From Endomicrobiaceae bacterium (GTDB lineage: Bacteria > Elusimicrobiota > Endomicrobiia > Endomicrobiales > Endomicrobiaceae), in NCBI GenBank assembly GCA_028690485.1, contig JAQVBD010000010.1, positions 1 to 43,436 on the forward strand: DNA of 43,436 nt. The letters are read 5' to 3'. Below, piece by piece: positions 8,327 through 16,576 of this stretch (the first letter of the stretch is position 1; each line of letters starts with the position of its first letter). The notes under the pieces were generated by a model. That model had not been told where the DNA came from, searched no databases, and worked only from the letters and a program-made list of their open reading frames with translations. The translations under genes were made by a program, and so were the position numbers.

Positions 8327-8801
8327 TTTTTCCCCCAGTTATATTTAAAATTTTTATTTTTGGCCACTTTTCAGCAACGAATTCATCTACTACTTCTTTT
8401 TCACAAGAACAATTTTTTTCATTTTTGTTATTACCACAAAATTGACATATTCCCTGACAATCTTGTTTGCATAACGGACTCATAGGAATATTTAAAATAA
8501 TATTCTCTTTTATTTCTTTTGCAAGATCAATCTCATGTTCTTCCATACTAAAAGAGCAATCAAAACACAAATTTATGTTTTGACTAAAAATACATAAGCA
8601 TCTTGAACATTCAAACGAAACAATCCCAGTGATATTACCGACTACATTTATAATATCATCATATTTATCTGCTTTAAAGGAAAATTTTATATCTGATGAT
8701 TTTACAACATCATTATCAATATCAAAATTAAAGGCTTCATCTTTAACTGACAATGTTCTACGTTTTTTAAAATCATCAAAACTTAATATAAACTTTTCCA
8801 T
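8301..8801 (-). CDS. yceD: YceD/DUF177 family protein
   Basis: A 166-residue member of the DUF177 (YceD, Rnc-associated) family that typically precedes rpmF and, in plants and E. coli, has been linked to 23S rRNA accumulation. The central FECSRCL pair, the region ending LCKQDCQGICQFCG and the final CSC give the Cys pairs usual in the family. It is the first gene of the fab operon. No Shine-Dalgarno lies before the ATG, and the strong promoter just upstream would leave a leader of only about a dozen bases. Confidence 0.88.
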   Translation of the reverse strand: MEKFILSFDDFKKRRTLSVKDEAFNFDIDNDVVKSSDIKFSFKADKYDDIINVVGNITGIVSFECSRCLCIFSQNINLCFDCSFSMEEHEIDLAKEIKENIILNIPMSPLCKQDCQGICQFCGNNKNEKNCSCEKEVVDEFVAEKWPKIKILNITGGKNAKSKKKT

Positions 8802-8819
8802 AGCTATAGATAAGTTTAG

Positions 8820-8848
8820 ATTATATTTGTTAGTTTCTCGTTTGTCAA
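8820..8848 (-). promoter_or_regulatory. Consensus sigma-70 promoter of the yceD-rpmF-plsX-fab operon
   Basis: On the minus strand TTGACA (8848-8843) and TATAAT (8825-8820) both match the housekeeping consensus perfectly with an ideal 17-base spacer. Transcription should begin near 8812, about 12 bases before the yceD ATG at 8801. That leaves no room for a normal ribosome site. Confidence 0.88.
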
Positions 8849-8925
8849 TACCTTAAAGAAGAAATACACATCATTTAAATTATGTTATTTTACTTATTTC
8901 CCAATTTTATATATTCGCAAAAAAT

Positions 8926-8954
8926 TTGCCATTTTAAAATAAACATTGTATTAT
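8926..8954 (+). promoter_or_regulatory. Likely sigma-70 promoter for the glycosyltransferase gene
   Basis: TTGCCA (8926-8931), a 17-base spacer and TATTAT (8949-8954) lie upstream of the gene at 8976, divergent from the fab operon promoter. Each hexamer has one mismatch. The predicted start near 8961 gives a leader of about 15 bases. Confidence 0.5.
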
Positions 8955-8975
8955 AAATAATTATATAAAATTATT

Positions 8976-9878
8976 ATGATAACTATGACAACTAATATCG
9001 TTTCAGTATTATTATCAACATATAATCGTAAACAATATTTAAAAGAAACCATACATTCCATTATTAACCAGACTTTTAAAAACATAGAATTAATTATCAT
9101 AGATGATGGTTCCACTGATAATACTTGGGAAGAACTTCTTAAAATCAAAAAAGAGTATAAAAAACGATTTGTAAATATAATATTGAAAAAACAAAGAAAT
9201 CAAGGAATTGGTTTAAGTGCAATTAAATTATTCAAACTTGCACATGGGAATTATTGTTTTTTTATAGATTCTGATGATACAATAAAAACCAATGCTATTT
9301 CTTTATTACATAATTTTTTATCACATAACAGTGATTATGTATTGGCTGTTGGCGATAATGAATATATAGACAACAATTCAAAAATATTTTATTTAGACAA
9401 ACATCGTAACCATACATATGATAAAAGAAAAGCTGTCTATAAAACTAGAAACCAATCACTACAAAATATAAGAACTGACATAAATCTTTATTCTTCAGAT
9501 TTTGGGAAGTATTCTTCTTTAGTAAAAGAAAATTATATTCTGAACGGTTTTCTAGTCAGCACAAAAGCTATTGAGAAAATTGGCGGATTTGTAAAAGATG
9601 CACCTGCATATGATTATTATTTGATGTTACAACTGGCAAAATATTCAAAATTTAAATACATTGATGAAGTTTTATATTCCTATCGTTGCCACAATGACAA
9701 TGATTTTTCTACTTCTAAAATTTTATCTGACCGTGTTTGTAAAACCTTACAATATGAATTAAAACTAATAAAAGATATCAATTTAAAAAACTTAACAACC
9801 AATGCAAAAACTTGTATAAAAAATAAATTTGCACAACTTATATTAACATCGAGAATACAAAATTTACTTTTAAAATAG
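8976..9878 (+). CDS. Family 2 glycosyltransferase
   Basis: A 300-residue GT-A fold glycosyltransferase. The N-terminus reads VSVLLSTYNRKQYLKETIHS with IIIDDGSTDNTW about 30 residues later, and the metal-binding FIDSDDT lies near residue 97. No transmembrane helix is evident, so it should act at the cytoplasmic face of the membrane. An alternative ATG at 8985 would remove three residues; neither has a good ribosome site. It stands alone between the fab operon and the ior genes. Donor and acceptor sugars cannot be predicted. Confidence 0.85.
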   Translation: MITMTTNIVSVLLSTYNRKQYLKETIHSIINQTFKNIELIIIDDGSTDNTWEELLKIKKEYKKRFVNIILKKQRNQGIGLSAIKLFKLAHGNYCFFIDSDDTIKTNAISLLHNFLSHNSDYVLAVGDNEYIDNNSKIFYLDKHRNHTYDKRKAVYKTRNQSLQNIRTDINLYSSDFGKYSSLVKENYILNGFLVSTKAIEKIGGFVKDAPAYDYYLMLQLAKYSKFKYIDEVLYSYRCHNDNDFSTSKILSDRVCKTLQYELKLIKDINLKNLTTNAKTCIKNKFAQLILTSRIQNLLLK

Positions 9879-9911
9879 GAACTTAATATTACTATTTTGC
9901 AGCCTTTATTC

Positions 9912-9940
9912 TTGCACAACAAATTGGAATTATATAAAAT
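9912..9940 (+). promoter_or_regulatory. Possible promoter of the ior-paaK operon
   Basis: TTGCAC (9912-9917), 17 bases, then TAAAAT (9935-9940). The ATG of iorA follows only nine bases after the -10, so transcripts from here would be nearly leaderless. The match is moderate and the region is AT-rich, so chance is possible. Confidence 0.35.
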
Positions 9941-9949
9941 CATTTTATT

Positions 9950-11671
9950 ATGAATACAAAAAATTATAAATTATTATCAGGTAATGAAGCATTAGCACAA
10001 GGCGCTTATGAAGCTGGTCTAAAATTTGCAGGTTCCTATCCGGGAACTCCTGCAACAGAAATCTTAGAATATTTAACACAATTTGATGAAGTAGATGCTC
10101 AATGGGCTGTCAACGAAAAAGTAGCATTTGAAGTTGCACTTGGGGCATCTTTCGCAGGTGTAAGATCTATTTATTCATCTAAACATGTTGGTATCAATGT
10201 AGCAATGGACCCATTAATGACAGCAGCATATTCCGGAATAAATGCGGGATTTGTTATTGTAACGGCAGACGACCCGGGTTTACATTCATCTCAAAATGAG
10301 CAAGATAACCGTCTTATATCAAAATTTGCAAAAATCCCATTATTAGAACCGTCATCTCCGTCAGAAGCTAAGAAATTTATTAAACTTGCTTTTGAAATCA
10401 GTGAGCAATTTGATACTCCTGTTTTATTCAGAATGACAACCAGAGTTGCCCATACTAAAGAAAATATAGAAATCGGACAGAGACAATCAATTGAAAACAA
10501 AGTATTTGAGAAGAACCCTCAAAAATATGTTATGGTCCCTGCAAATGCATATAAAAAACACATACTATTAGAAGAAAAATTATTAAAACTTCAAGACTAT
10601 TCTGAAAAATCAGATACAAATATTATTGAAATAAAAGATAAAGAATTGGGATTTGTTGCGGACAGCGTTTCATACTTATATGTAAAAGAAACTTACCCTG
10701 GTGCATCTATTTTAAAACTTGGTATGCCTTTCCCTTTTCCAGACAACAAAATAAAAAAATTTGCAGCCCAAGTAAAAAAAATAGTTGTTGTTGAAGAGAA
10801 TGAACCTTTTATAGAAGAACATTTATTACAGATGGGAATTAAATGTACCGGAAAACATTACACATATAGAGTAGGGGAATTAAGACCGGAAAACATAAGA
10901 GATATAGTAGAAAATAAGCCAAAAACCCAATATCCTAGCGGGTCAAGAAGACCAGTTTTATGTGCCGGATGTCCTCACAGAGCAGTATTTGTAGCATTGA
11001 GAAAAACAAAAGTTATTGTCAGCGGAGATATAGGATGCTATACATTAGGATCATTACCTCCATTAGCAGCTCTTCATACAACAATATGTATGGGTGCCAG
11101 CGTAACAATTTTTGACAGTTTATCAAAAGTATTAGGAAGTGATAAAGTTGTAGCTGTTATTGGCGATTCAACTTTTGTACATTCCGGTATTACAGGCCTT
11201 ATCAATGCTGCCTATAATAAAGCAAAGGGTTTAATAATAATCCTTGACAACGGAACAACCGCTATGACCGGGGCACAACCTAACCCTTCAACAGGAATGA
11301 CCGCAAAAAATGAACAAACCAAAAAACTTGATTTAGAAGCATTATGTAAAGCATGCGGGGCTGACAATGTTGAAGTAATCGATTCTTCCTGCAAGTCAAT
11401 AGAATATAAAATTAAAGAATACACAATTCAAGATAAATTATCTGTACTCATTGTAAGATATGCTTTATGCAAAATGATTGACCGAACAAAAAAACCTGCA
11501 CCTTTATTCCATGCAGAGAAATGCAAAAAATGTTATATGTGTATAAGTGTTGATTGCCCTTCAATTGTGAAAGATGAACAAGGAAACATAAAATTAAATT
11601 CAAATTTATGTGCAGGATGTAATGTTTGTGTAGAAATGTGTAAATTTGGTGCTTTAGAAAAAAATAAATAA
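9950..11671 (+). CDS. iorA: Indolepyruvate:ferredoxin oxidoreductase, alpha subunit
   Basis: A 573-residue thiamine pyrophosphate enzyme that, with IorB, oxidatively decarboxylates aryl-pyruvates from aromatic amino acids to aryl-acetyl-CoA while reducing ferredoxin. It opens with LLSGNEALAQGAYEAG and the GSYPGTPATE motif of the pyrimidine-binding domain. The diphosphate-binding region starts at GDSTF near residue 405. The C-terminus carries two [4Fe-4S] motifs: CKKCYMCISVDCP and CAGCNVCVEMCK. The last cluster has Lys where many ferredoxins have Pro, which is tolerated. It heads a run with iorB, paaK and an ACT protein, pointing to amino-acid fermentation. Confidence 0.95.
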   Translation: MNTKNYKLLSGNEALAQGAYEAGLKFAGSYPGTPATEILEYLTQFDEVDAQWAVNEKVAFEVALGASFAGVRSIYSSKHVGINVAMDPLMTAAYSGINAGFVIVTADDPGLHSSQNEQDNRLISKFAKIPLLEPSSPSEAKKFIKLAFEISEQFDTPVLFRMTTRVAHTKENIEIGQRQSIENKVFEKNPQKYVMVPANAYKKHILLEEKLLKLQDYSEKSDTNIIEIKDKELGFVADSVSYLYVKETYPGASILKLGMPFPFPDNKIKKFAAQVKKIVVVEENEPFIEEHLLQMGIKCTGKHYTYRVGELRPENIRDIVENKPKTQYPSGSRRPVLCAGCPHRAVFVALRKTKVIVSGDIGCYTLGSLPPLAALHTTICMGASVTIFDSLSKVLGSDKVVAVIGDSTFVHSGITGLINAAYNKAKGLIIILDNGTTAMTGAQPNPSTGMTAKNEQTKKLDLEALCKACGADNVEVIDSSCKSIEYKIKEYTIQDKLSVLIVRYALCKMIDRTKKPAPLFHAEKCKKCYMCISVDCPSIVKDEQGNIKLNSNLCAGCNVCVEMCKFGALEKNK

Positions 11672-11689
11672 TAACAAGTGGTATATATT

Positions 11690-12172
11690 ATGAAAACAGT
11701 AAATATTTTATTTTGTGGTACTGGCGGACAAGGGATTTTAACTGCTGCTGAAATTGTGGGATTAGCTGCAATGTATGATGGATATCATGTTAAAAAATCC
11801 GAAGTACATGGTATGGCACAAAGAGGCGGTTCTGTAGAGTCTCATTTACGATTTGGAAAAGAAGTTTTTTCTCCTATTATTACTAACGGGGAAGTTGATT
11901 TTATGCTTTCTTTTGATAAAGGTGAACACGATAGAATGATTCATTTATTAAAAAAAGATGGCAAAGACCTATTCCAAGATTTTGCAGAAGCTGATAAAAA
12001 AATTACTGATAAAAAATTCTTAAATACATATATGTTGGGTATCTTATCCAAATATTTAGGTTTGTCTAAAGAAAGTTGGCAAAAAGCAATGCAAGATGTG
12101 TTTAAATCGAAATTTATAGAAAAGAACTTTGAAGTCTTCAATTCGGCTAGTTCTAATGGAGATGAAAAATGA
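11690..12172 (+). CDS. iorB: Indolepyruvate:ferredoxin oxidoreductase, beta subunit
   Basis: A 160-residue gamma-type oxidoreductase domain that partners IorA and binds the CoA side of the reaction. It starts with NILFCGTGGQGILTAAEI and carries SEVHGMAQRGGSV, both family hallmarks. I place the start at ATG 11690, because homologues begin at this point and an AAGTGG ribosome-like site lies upstream; a GTG at 11678 would add four residues. It is somewhat shorter than the usual 180-200 residues. The stop overlaps the paaK start (ATGA), so the two are coupled. Confidence 0.93.
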   Translation: MKTVNILFCGTGGQGILTAAEIVGLAAMYDGYHVKKSEVHGMAQRGGSVESHLRFGKEVFSPIITNGEVDFMLSFDKGEHDRMIHLLKKDGKDLFQDFAEADKKITDKKFLNTYMLGILSKYLGLSKESWQKAMQDVFKSKFIEKNFEVFNSASSNGDEK

Positions 12173-13470
12173 TTTTTAATGAAGCTATTGAATGTGCAAG
12201 TAAAGAAAATTTAAAAAATCTTCAATCTGAAAGATTAGCTAAACTGGTTCAATATGTGTACAAAAATTCTCCTGTATATAAAAAGAAAATAGACGATTTA
12301 GGAATAAATCCTCAATCAATCAAAACCATAGATGATATCACCAAATTACCTTTTACTCCTAAAGAGGATTTAAGAGATTTTTATCCTTTTGGATTGTTTT
12401 CATCCAACATAAAAGATGTTGCTGAAATACATGTATCAAGTGGGACAACCGGCAACCCTACTGTCGTAGGATATACAAAAAAAGATTTAGATTTATGGTC
12501 AGATGTTTCAGCAAGGTCTATTGCCTGTGCAGGTGGCAATAAAGGAGATATGATACAAGTTGCCTATGGCTACGGCTTATTTACAGGCGGTTTGGGGTTA
12601 CATTATGGAGCCCTTCATTTAGGTTTAACTGTTATCCCTATGTCATCCGGACAATCAAAAAGACAAGTCAAATTAATGCAGGATTTTAAACCTAGACTTG
12701 TAGCTTGTACTCCTAGTTATTGCTTGTACTTAGCTGAAGAAATGAGGGATATGGGAATAGATCCAAAGACAAGCAACTGGGAAATTGGGATTTTTGGAGC
12801 AGAACCTTGGAGCGAATCGATTAGAAAAAACATTGAAAATACATTAAATATTAGTGCAACTGACATTTACGGATTATCAGAAATAATTGGTCCCGGTGTT
12901 GCTCAAGAATGCACATATAAAGAAGGATTACATATCTGGTCTGATGTATTTTATCCTGAAATTATTGATCCGGATACCAATTTACCGGTACCAGAAGGTC
13001 AACAAGGAGAACTTGTTATAACGACATTAACAAAACAAGCTATTCCTCTTTTAAGATACAGAACTAGGGATATCGCTTCTTTAACATATGAAACTTGCAA
13101 ATGCGGAAGAACCGTTCCTAGAATCAGCAAAATCAGAGGCAGAACAGATGATATGATTATTGTAAGAGGTATTAATGTATTCCCTACACAAGTAGAACAT
13201 GCTTTGCTACAAATAGACGGAACTTTGCCAAATTATTTGATTATTGTTGACAGACAAGGCGGAACTATGGATACAGTTGAAATTTGGGTAGAAGTTGATG
13301 AAAAAATCTTCTCAGATGAATTAAATGTAATGTCTGAATTGAAAAACAAAATTAAAAGGGTTATTGAAACAACTTTAGGTATAGGAGCAACGATAAAACT
13401 TGTTGAACCAAAAACGATAACAAGAAGCGAAGGAAAATCTACAAGGGTTATAGACAGAAGAAGTCTATAA
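12169..13470 (+). CDS. paaK: Phenylacetate-CoA ligase family enzyme
   Basis: A 433-residue AMP-forming aryl-CoA ligase. The phosphate-binding loop SSGTTGNPT lies near residue 90, YGLSEIIGPGVAQEC is the adenine-binding region and LLRYRTRDI is the conserved hinge-side motif. Next to iorAB it most likely acts on aryl-acetyl-CoA: either activating aryl-acetates, or running in reverse so that the thioester yields ATP, as has been proposed for IOR-linked ligases in peptide fermenters. The direction is inference. Length is normal for PaaK. Confidence 0.93.
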   Translation: MIFNEAIECASKENLKNLQSERLAKLVQYVYKNSPVYKKKIDDLGINPQSIKTIDDITKLPFTPKEDLRDFYPFGLFSSNIKDVAEIHVSSGTTGNPTVVGYTKKDLDLWSDVSARSIACAGGNKGDMIQVAYGYGLFTGGLGLHYGALHLGLTVIPMSSGQSKRQVKLMQDFKPRLVACTPSYCLYLAEEMRDMGIDPKTSNWEIGIFGAEPWSESIRKNIENTLNISATDIYGLSEIIGPGVAQECTYKEGLHIWSDVFYPEIIDPDTNLPVPEGQQGELVITTLTKQAIPLLRYRTRDIASLTYETCKCGRTVPRISKIRGRTDDMIIVRGINVFPTQVEHALLQIDGTLPNYLIIVDRQGGTMDTVEIWVEVDEKIFSDELNVMSELKNKIKRVIETTLGIGATIKLVEPKTITRSEGKSTRVIDRRSL

Positions 13471-13482
13471 AATGGTATATTA

Positions 13483-14100
13483 ATGAATCTAAAACATCAA
13501 ATATTTATGTATTTGCAAGAATTAATTAATTTAATAAAAAGCAATTATTTAATCATTATTTCCTTTATTTTATTGTCAATACTGCTAGAATTTATTACTA
13601 TTCCTTTTTTATCAATTTTTTTATTAATCTTTTTAATGTTTTTTTTATCAAAAACTACAGAATTTAAACCCGGAAATTTGAAAATACTTAATTTTATATT
13701 GTTTTTTCTTCTCGTAATTGCATCTGTGTTATTATTTATAACACCAAGTGTAATATTTTTGATGACATCTGATGTTTCTACTACAGAAGAACTAGGAACT
13801 TCAATATTGTTAAAAACTTCTATACAAATTGGAGTAGCTTTATCTTTAATATTTATATTTATTCCTTTTAGAATTTTCGATGCAAATGATAATATTTTTA
13901 CAGCATCAAAATATTCATATACTGTTGTTAAAAACAATGTTTTTATTTTTATGATGTTATTAATATTTTTATTTTCTTTAGATTTTATTTCAACAGGAAT
14001 AAAGCATATAGATTATTATATATACCTTATTGATGTTATTTGTATGGCAAGTTTATATAAACTACATGTAAAAAATTCTTTAAATAAGGATACTTTATGA
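13483..14100 (+). CDS. Polytopic membrane protein, function unknown
   Basis: A 205-residue, very hydrophobic protein with about six predicted membrane helices (near residues 21-37, 40-56, 68-93, 108-127, 148-166 and 176-193). No family is recognisable. Its place between paaK and the double-ACT gene, with a 4-base overlap into the latter, suggests it belongs to the same operon. An exporter or sensor for aryl acids would fit but is only a guess. Confidence 0.7.
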   Translation: MNLKHQIFMYLQELINLIKSNYLIIISFILLSILLEFITIPFLSIFLLIFLMFFLSKTTEFKPGNLKILNFILFFLLVIASVLLFITPSVIFLMTSDVSTTEELGTSILLKTSIQIGVALSLIFIFIPFRIFDANDNIFTASKYSYTVVKNNVFIFMMLLIFLFSLDFISTGIKHIDYYIYLIDVICMASLYKLHVKNSLNKDTL

Positions 14101-14528
14101 AAATTAACCAAATATCAATTTTTATTGAGAACACAAAAGGTAGATTGGCAGAAGTTTGTACATTATTAGGGGATAACAATATTAATATTCGTGCTTTGAC
14201 TATTGCTGAAAGCCCGGAATTTGGTATTCTAAGAGTTGTGCTTGATAAACCTCAGGAAGCAAAAGAAATTCTCAAAGAACATGGCTTTATTGCAATAAGC
14301 ACAGAAATTGTTGCCGTAGAAGTTTCCGATACACCTGGCGGTCTTTCAAAAGCATTACAAATTTTGGCACAAAACAATATAGATGTTGAATATATGTATG
14401 GTTTTGTTGAAAAAGCTACAGATCAAGCACTAATGGTTTTTAAATTTACCAATATTGATAAAGCTATTGAAATATTACAACAAAACAATGTCAGTATTGT
14501 TGATAAAAAAATTGCTCTCGGTTTATAA
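14097..14528 (+). CDS. Tandem ACT-domain protein, amino-acid binding
   Basis: A 143-residue protein made of two ACT domains (about residues 1-68 and 70-143). The first begins with INQISIFIENTKGRLAEVCTLL, a typical ACT ligand-binding start, and the second has DTPGGLSKALQIL. Stand-alone double ACT proteins commonly sit beside ior-paaK genes and are thought to sense amino acids, though a mechanism is not established. It shares the ior operon by a coupled start. Confidence 0.9.
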   Translation: MKINQISIFIENTKGRLAEVCTLLGDNNINIRALTIAESPEFGILRVVLDKPQEAKEILKEHGFIAISTEIVAVEVSDTPGGLSKALQILAQNNIDVEYMYGFVEKATDQALMVFKFTNIDKAIEILQQNNVSIVDKKIALGL

Positions 14529-14533
14529 ATATT

Positions 14534-15178
14534 GTGATTAATATTAATAAAAAATTTAAAGCTGTGTTATTTGATATGGATGGAGTTATAGTAGATTCTA
14601 TGCCATATCACTTTATATCTTGGTTTGAAGCATTACAACAATATGGTATTACTGTTACCCCTTTTGATATATATGCAAAAGAAGGAGAAAAGAGCGATAT
14701 TTGCATCAATTATTTTTTTGCTAAAAAGAATGTGACAATAGACAGCCAAACAATTAAAGAAGTTTTAAATTTAAGAAATAAAATCTTTCAAAAATATTTT
14801 AAACTTCGTTTATTTAAAGATATAGAACCTATACTTAAAGAATTACATAAAAAGGGAATTTTATTAGCAATAGTGACTGGTTCCAGCAGGAACAAAGTAG
14901 TTTCCATATTGCCAAAAAAAATATCTAAAATATTCGATGTGATTATATCGGCAGATATGTTAAAACAAGGCAAACCTTTCCCTGAACCATATTTAATGGC
15001 TGCAGAAAAATTAAAAGTTAAACCTTCACAATGCATGGTTATAGAAAATGCACCTTATGGAATTAGATCTGCAAAAGCAGCAAAAATGTATTGCATTGCA
15101 GTTACAACTGGCTTACCTAAACAATACTTAAAACAAGCTGATAAGATATGTGATAGCCTTAGTGATATTTTTAAATAG
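14534..15178 (+). CDS. HAD-superfamily hydrolase, beta-phosphoglucomutase-like
   Basis: A 214-residue haloacid dehalogenase-fold enzyme. The nucleophile motif FDMDGVIVDS gives D14 and D16; VTGSSR is motif II, the lysine of KQGKPFPEPY motif III and MVIENAPYGIRSA motif IV. The helical cap between residues 20 and 90 is of the phosphoglucomutase/phosphatase type (C1). The start is a GTG with no clear ribosome site; no in-frame ATG lies before the catalytic motif. Substrate unknown. It is the last gene before a terminator hairpin. Confidence 0.85.
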   Translation: MININKKFKAVLFDMDGVIVDSMPYHFISWFEALQQYGITVTPFDIYAKEGEKSDICINYFFAKKNVTIDSQTIKEVLNLRNKIFQKYFKLRLFKDIEPILKELHKKGILLAIVTGSSRNKVVSILPKKISKIFDVIISADMLKQGKPFPEPYLMAAEKLKVKPSQCMVIENAPYGIRSAKAAKMYCIAVTTGLPKQYLKQADKICDSLSDIFK

Positions 15179-15187
15179 AAAGAACCT

Positions 15188-15212
15188 AAAAAACATACAA
15201 ATGTATGTTTTT
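15188..15212 (+). terminator. Intrinsic terminator after the HAD gene
   Basis: AAAAACATAC (15189-15198), a four-base loop, then GTATGTTTTT (15203-15212): a perfect 10-bp stem ending in five T residues, ten bases past the stop codon. It should end the ior-paaK-HAD transcript. Confidence 0.7.
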
Positions 15213-15316
15213 GCAAATTAATATAAGGTGAAATTCGCTTACCGGCAGAGCATAAAAGATGTTTTAGATGCATTTTATATTATAGAGATAAAACTTACTA
15301 ATAAAAAATATAATGT

Positions 15317-15332
15317 TGTTTCACATGAAACA
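15317..15332 (+). promoter_or_regulatory. parS-like centromere site 1
   Basis: TGTTTCACATGAAACA matches the well-known parS consensus TGTTTCACGTGAAACA in 15 of 16 positions. It lies twelve bases upstream of the decayed gene's original ATG and about 2 kb before parA. ParB from this cluster should nucleate here. Confidence 0.85.
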
Positions 15333-15343
15333 AACACAATTAT

Positions 15344-16540
15344 ATGGCAAATTTTTATTAATTAACCGCCTGTATACAATTATACAGCTCGTGACTTATA
15401 TACAAAACCACTATGATGATTATATTTATCTTCTTTATTGAAAAACAATCTATTGATATCCAATTATTTGATTATATGTATAGATGTTCTATTTAAAAAA
15501 ATGTCCAAAATCTAATAAATACGGTTGTAGCCATTGTATAAAAGAAGAAATTTTAAAAACTATCCTATATAAAAGACATCAAGAGAAAATATTATCACTT
15601 TAAATTCCCTATTAATATAGCTGAACAATATTTTAAACAAATTGATACACCTGATATTATTATTACCTCTGTTATGACATACTCTTATATTGGTATTGAG
15701 TAAATTATATCTATTTTAAAACAACTTCCCCGCAAAACCACTATATAGTTAGATAGAATTTATGCAACATTCGCAGTAATCATGTAAGAACCTTAAATGA
15801 CATTACAAATATCATATAAGAAAATTTATCAAATTTAATATATATATTAAACATACATTTAAAGAATTCCATTTACCTAATTACTCTTTTTATACTAATT
15901 TAGAATATATGAGTTCATGATGTTCTTTTAATTGCATATACTGTGCTCAAAAATATTGAAATAGCAATTAATATACTATAAAACTTCCTAATGTTATAAA
16001 ATAAGAAATATATGAATTAACAAATACCCATAAAAAATATGTTTTTTTATGATGATGCTTTATTATACCAAGCAAACAAAGGAAGAAAACCTTTACTTTT
16101 GAAAATTATAAATGGAAACAAAAATTTGATTCCCATACTCCAAATGGATTATATGCAAAATCAATCCAATATTCAAATATTAATAAACAAACGAATAGTG
16201 GTAATAAAATAAATAATATCAAGTTTACAAGCATTATAAAATATCTTAACACCACTGTATATATAAAAAGAGAATACCCGACATATCTTTTAATAAGTAT
16301 GCGCAATCAAGGTATTCATTTCACAAAAGATTCGATAAATTTTGTACATAATTTAGACTCAAAAATATCTTTGCCGAAATATACAGCAATACCACATACT
16401 AAAATTTGGGGAAACATTAATATTCCATATACGAAGAGCATCTGTATCAAAATAATATATAATTTTTATCTCAATCTAAAAATTATAATAAAATTTTAGA
16501 AATGAAAAAACTTGCTAAAGATTTAAATAATAAGTTATAA
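15344..16540 (+). pseudogene. Decayed B12-binding radical SAM gene
   Basis: No long open frame exists, but pieces of one protein appear in order across all three frames. They are PPVYNYTARDLYTKPL (from 15366), CPKSNKYGCSHCIKEE (15502), PDIIITSVMTYSYIGIE then a stop (about 15650-15703), IYATF, the radical SAM motif CSFNCIYCAQ (15921), FYDDALLYQANKGRKPL (about 16045), FDSHTPNGLYAKS (16125), FVHNLDSKISLPKYTAIPHT (near 16335) and a C-terminal piece ending at the stop 16538-16540. Order and spacing match B12-binding-domain radical SAM proteins of about 400-430 residues. At least seven frame changes and several in-frame stops show long-standing loss of function. The original start was probably ATG 15344. 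Confidence 0.9.
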
Positions 16541-16556
16541 TGTTTCATGTGAAACA
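16541..16556 (-). promoter_or_regulatory. parS-like centromere site 2
   Basis: TGTTTCATGTGAAACA is the exact reverse complement of site 1, 1,224 bp away, and again matches the parS consensus in 15 of 16 positions. It abuts the stop of the pseudogene and lies 20 bases before the acetyltransferase start, so bound ParB could also repress that transcript. Confidence 0.87.
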
Positions 16557-16576
16557 TTAGTATTATAAATGGAATT

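Noticed and set aside
15228-15365. 46-codon GTG-started frame overlapping parS site 1
   Set aside because: No family resemblance, no clear ribosome site and it runs through the parS site and into the pseudogene.
16299-16499. 66-codon open frame inside the decayed region
   Set aside because: Its content is the C-terminal part of the radical SAM pseudogene and not an independent gene.
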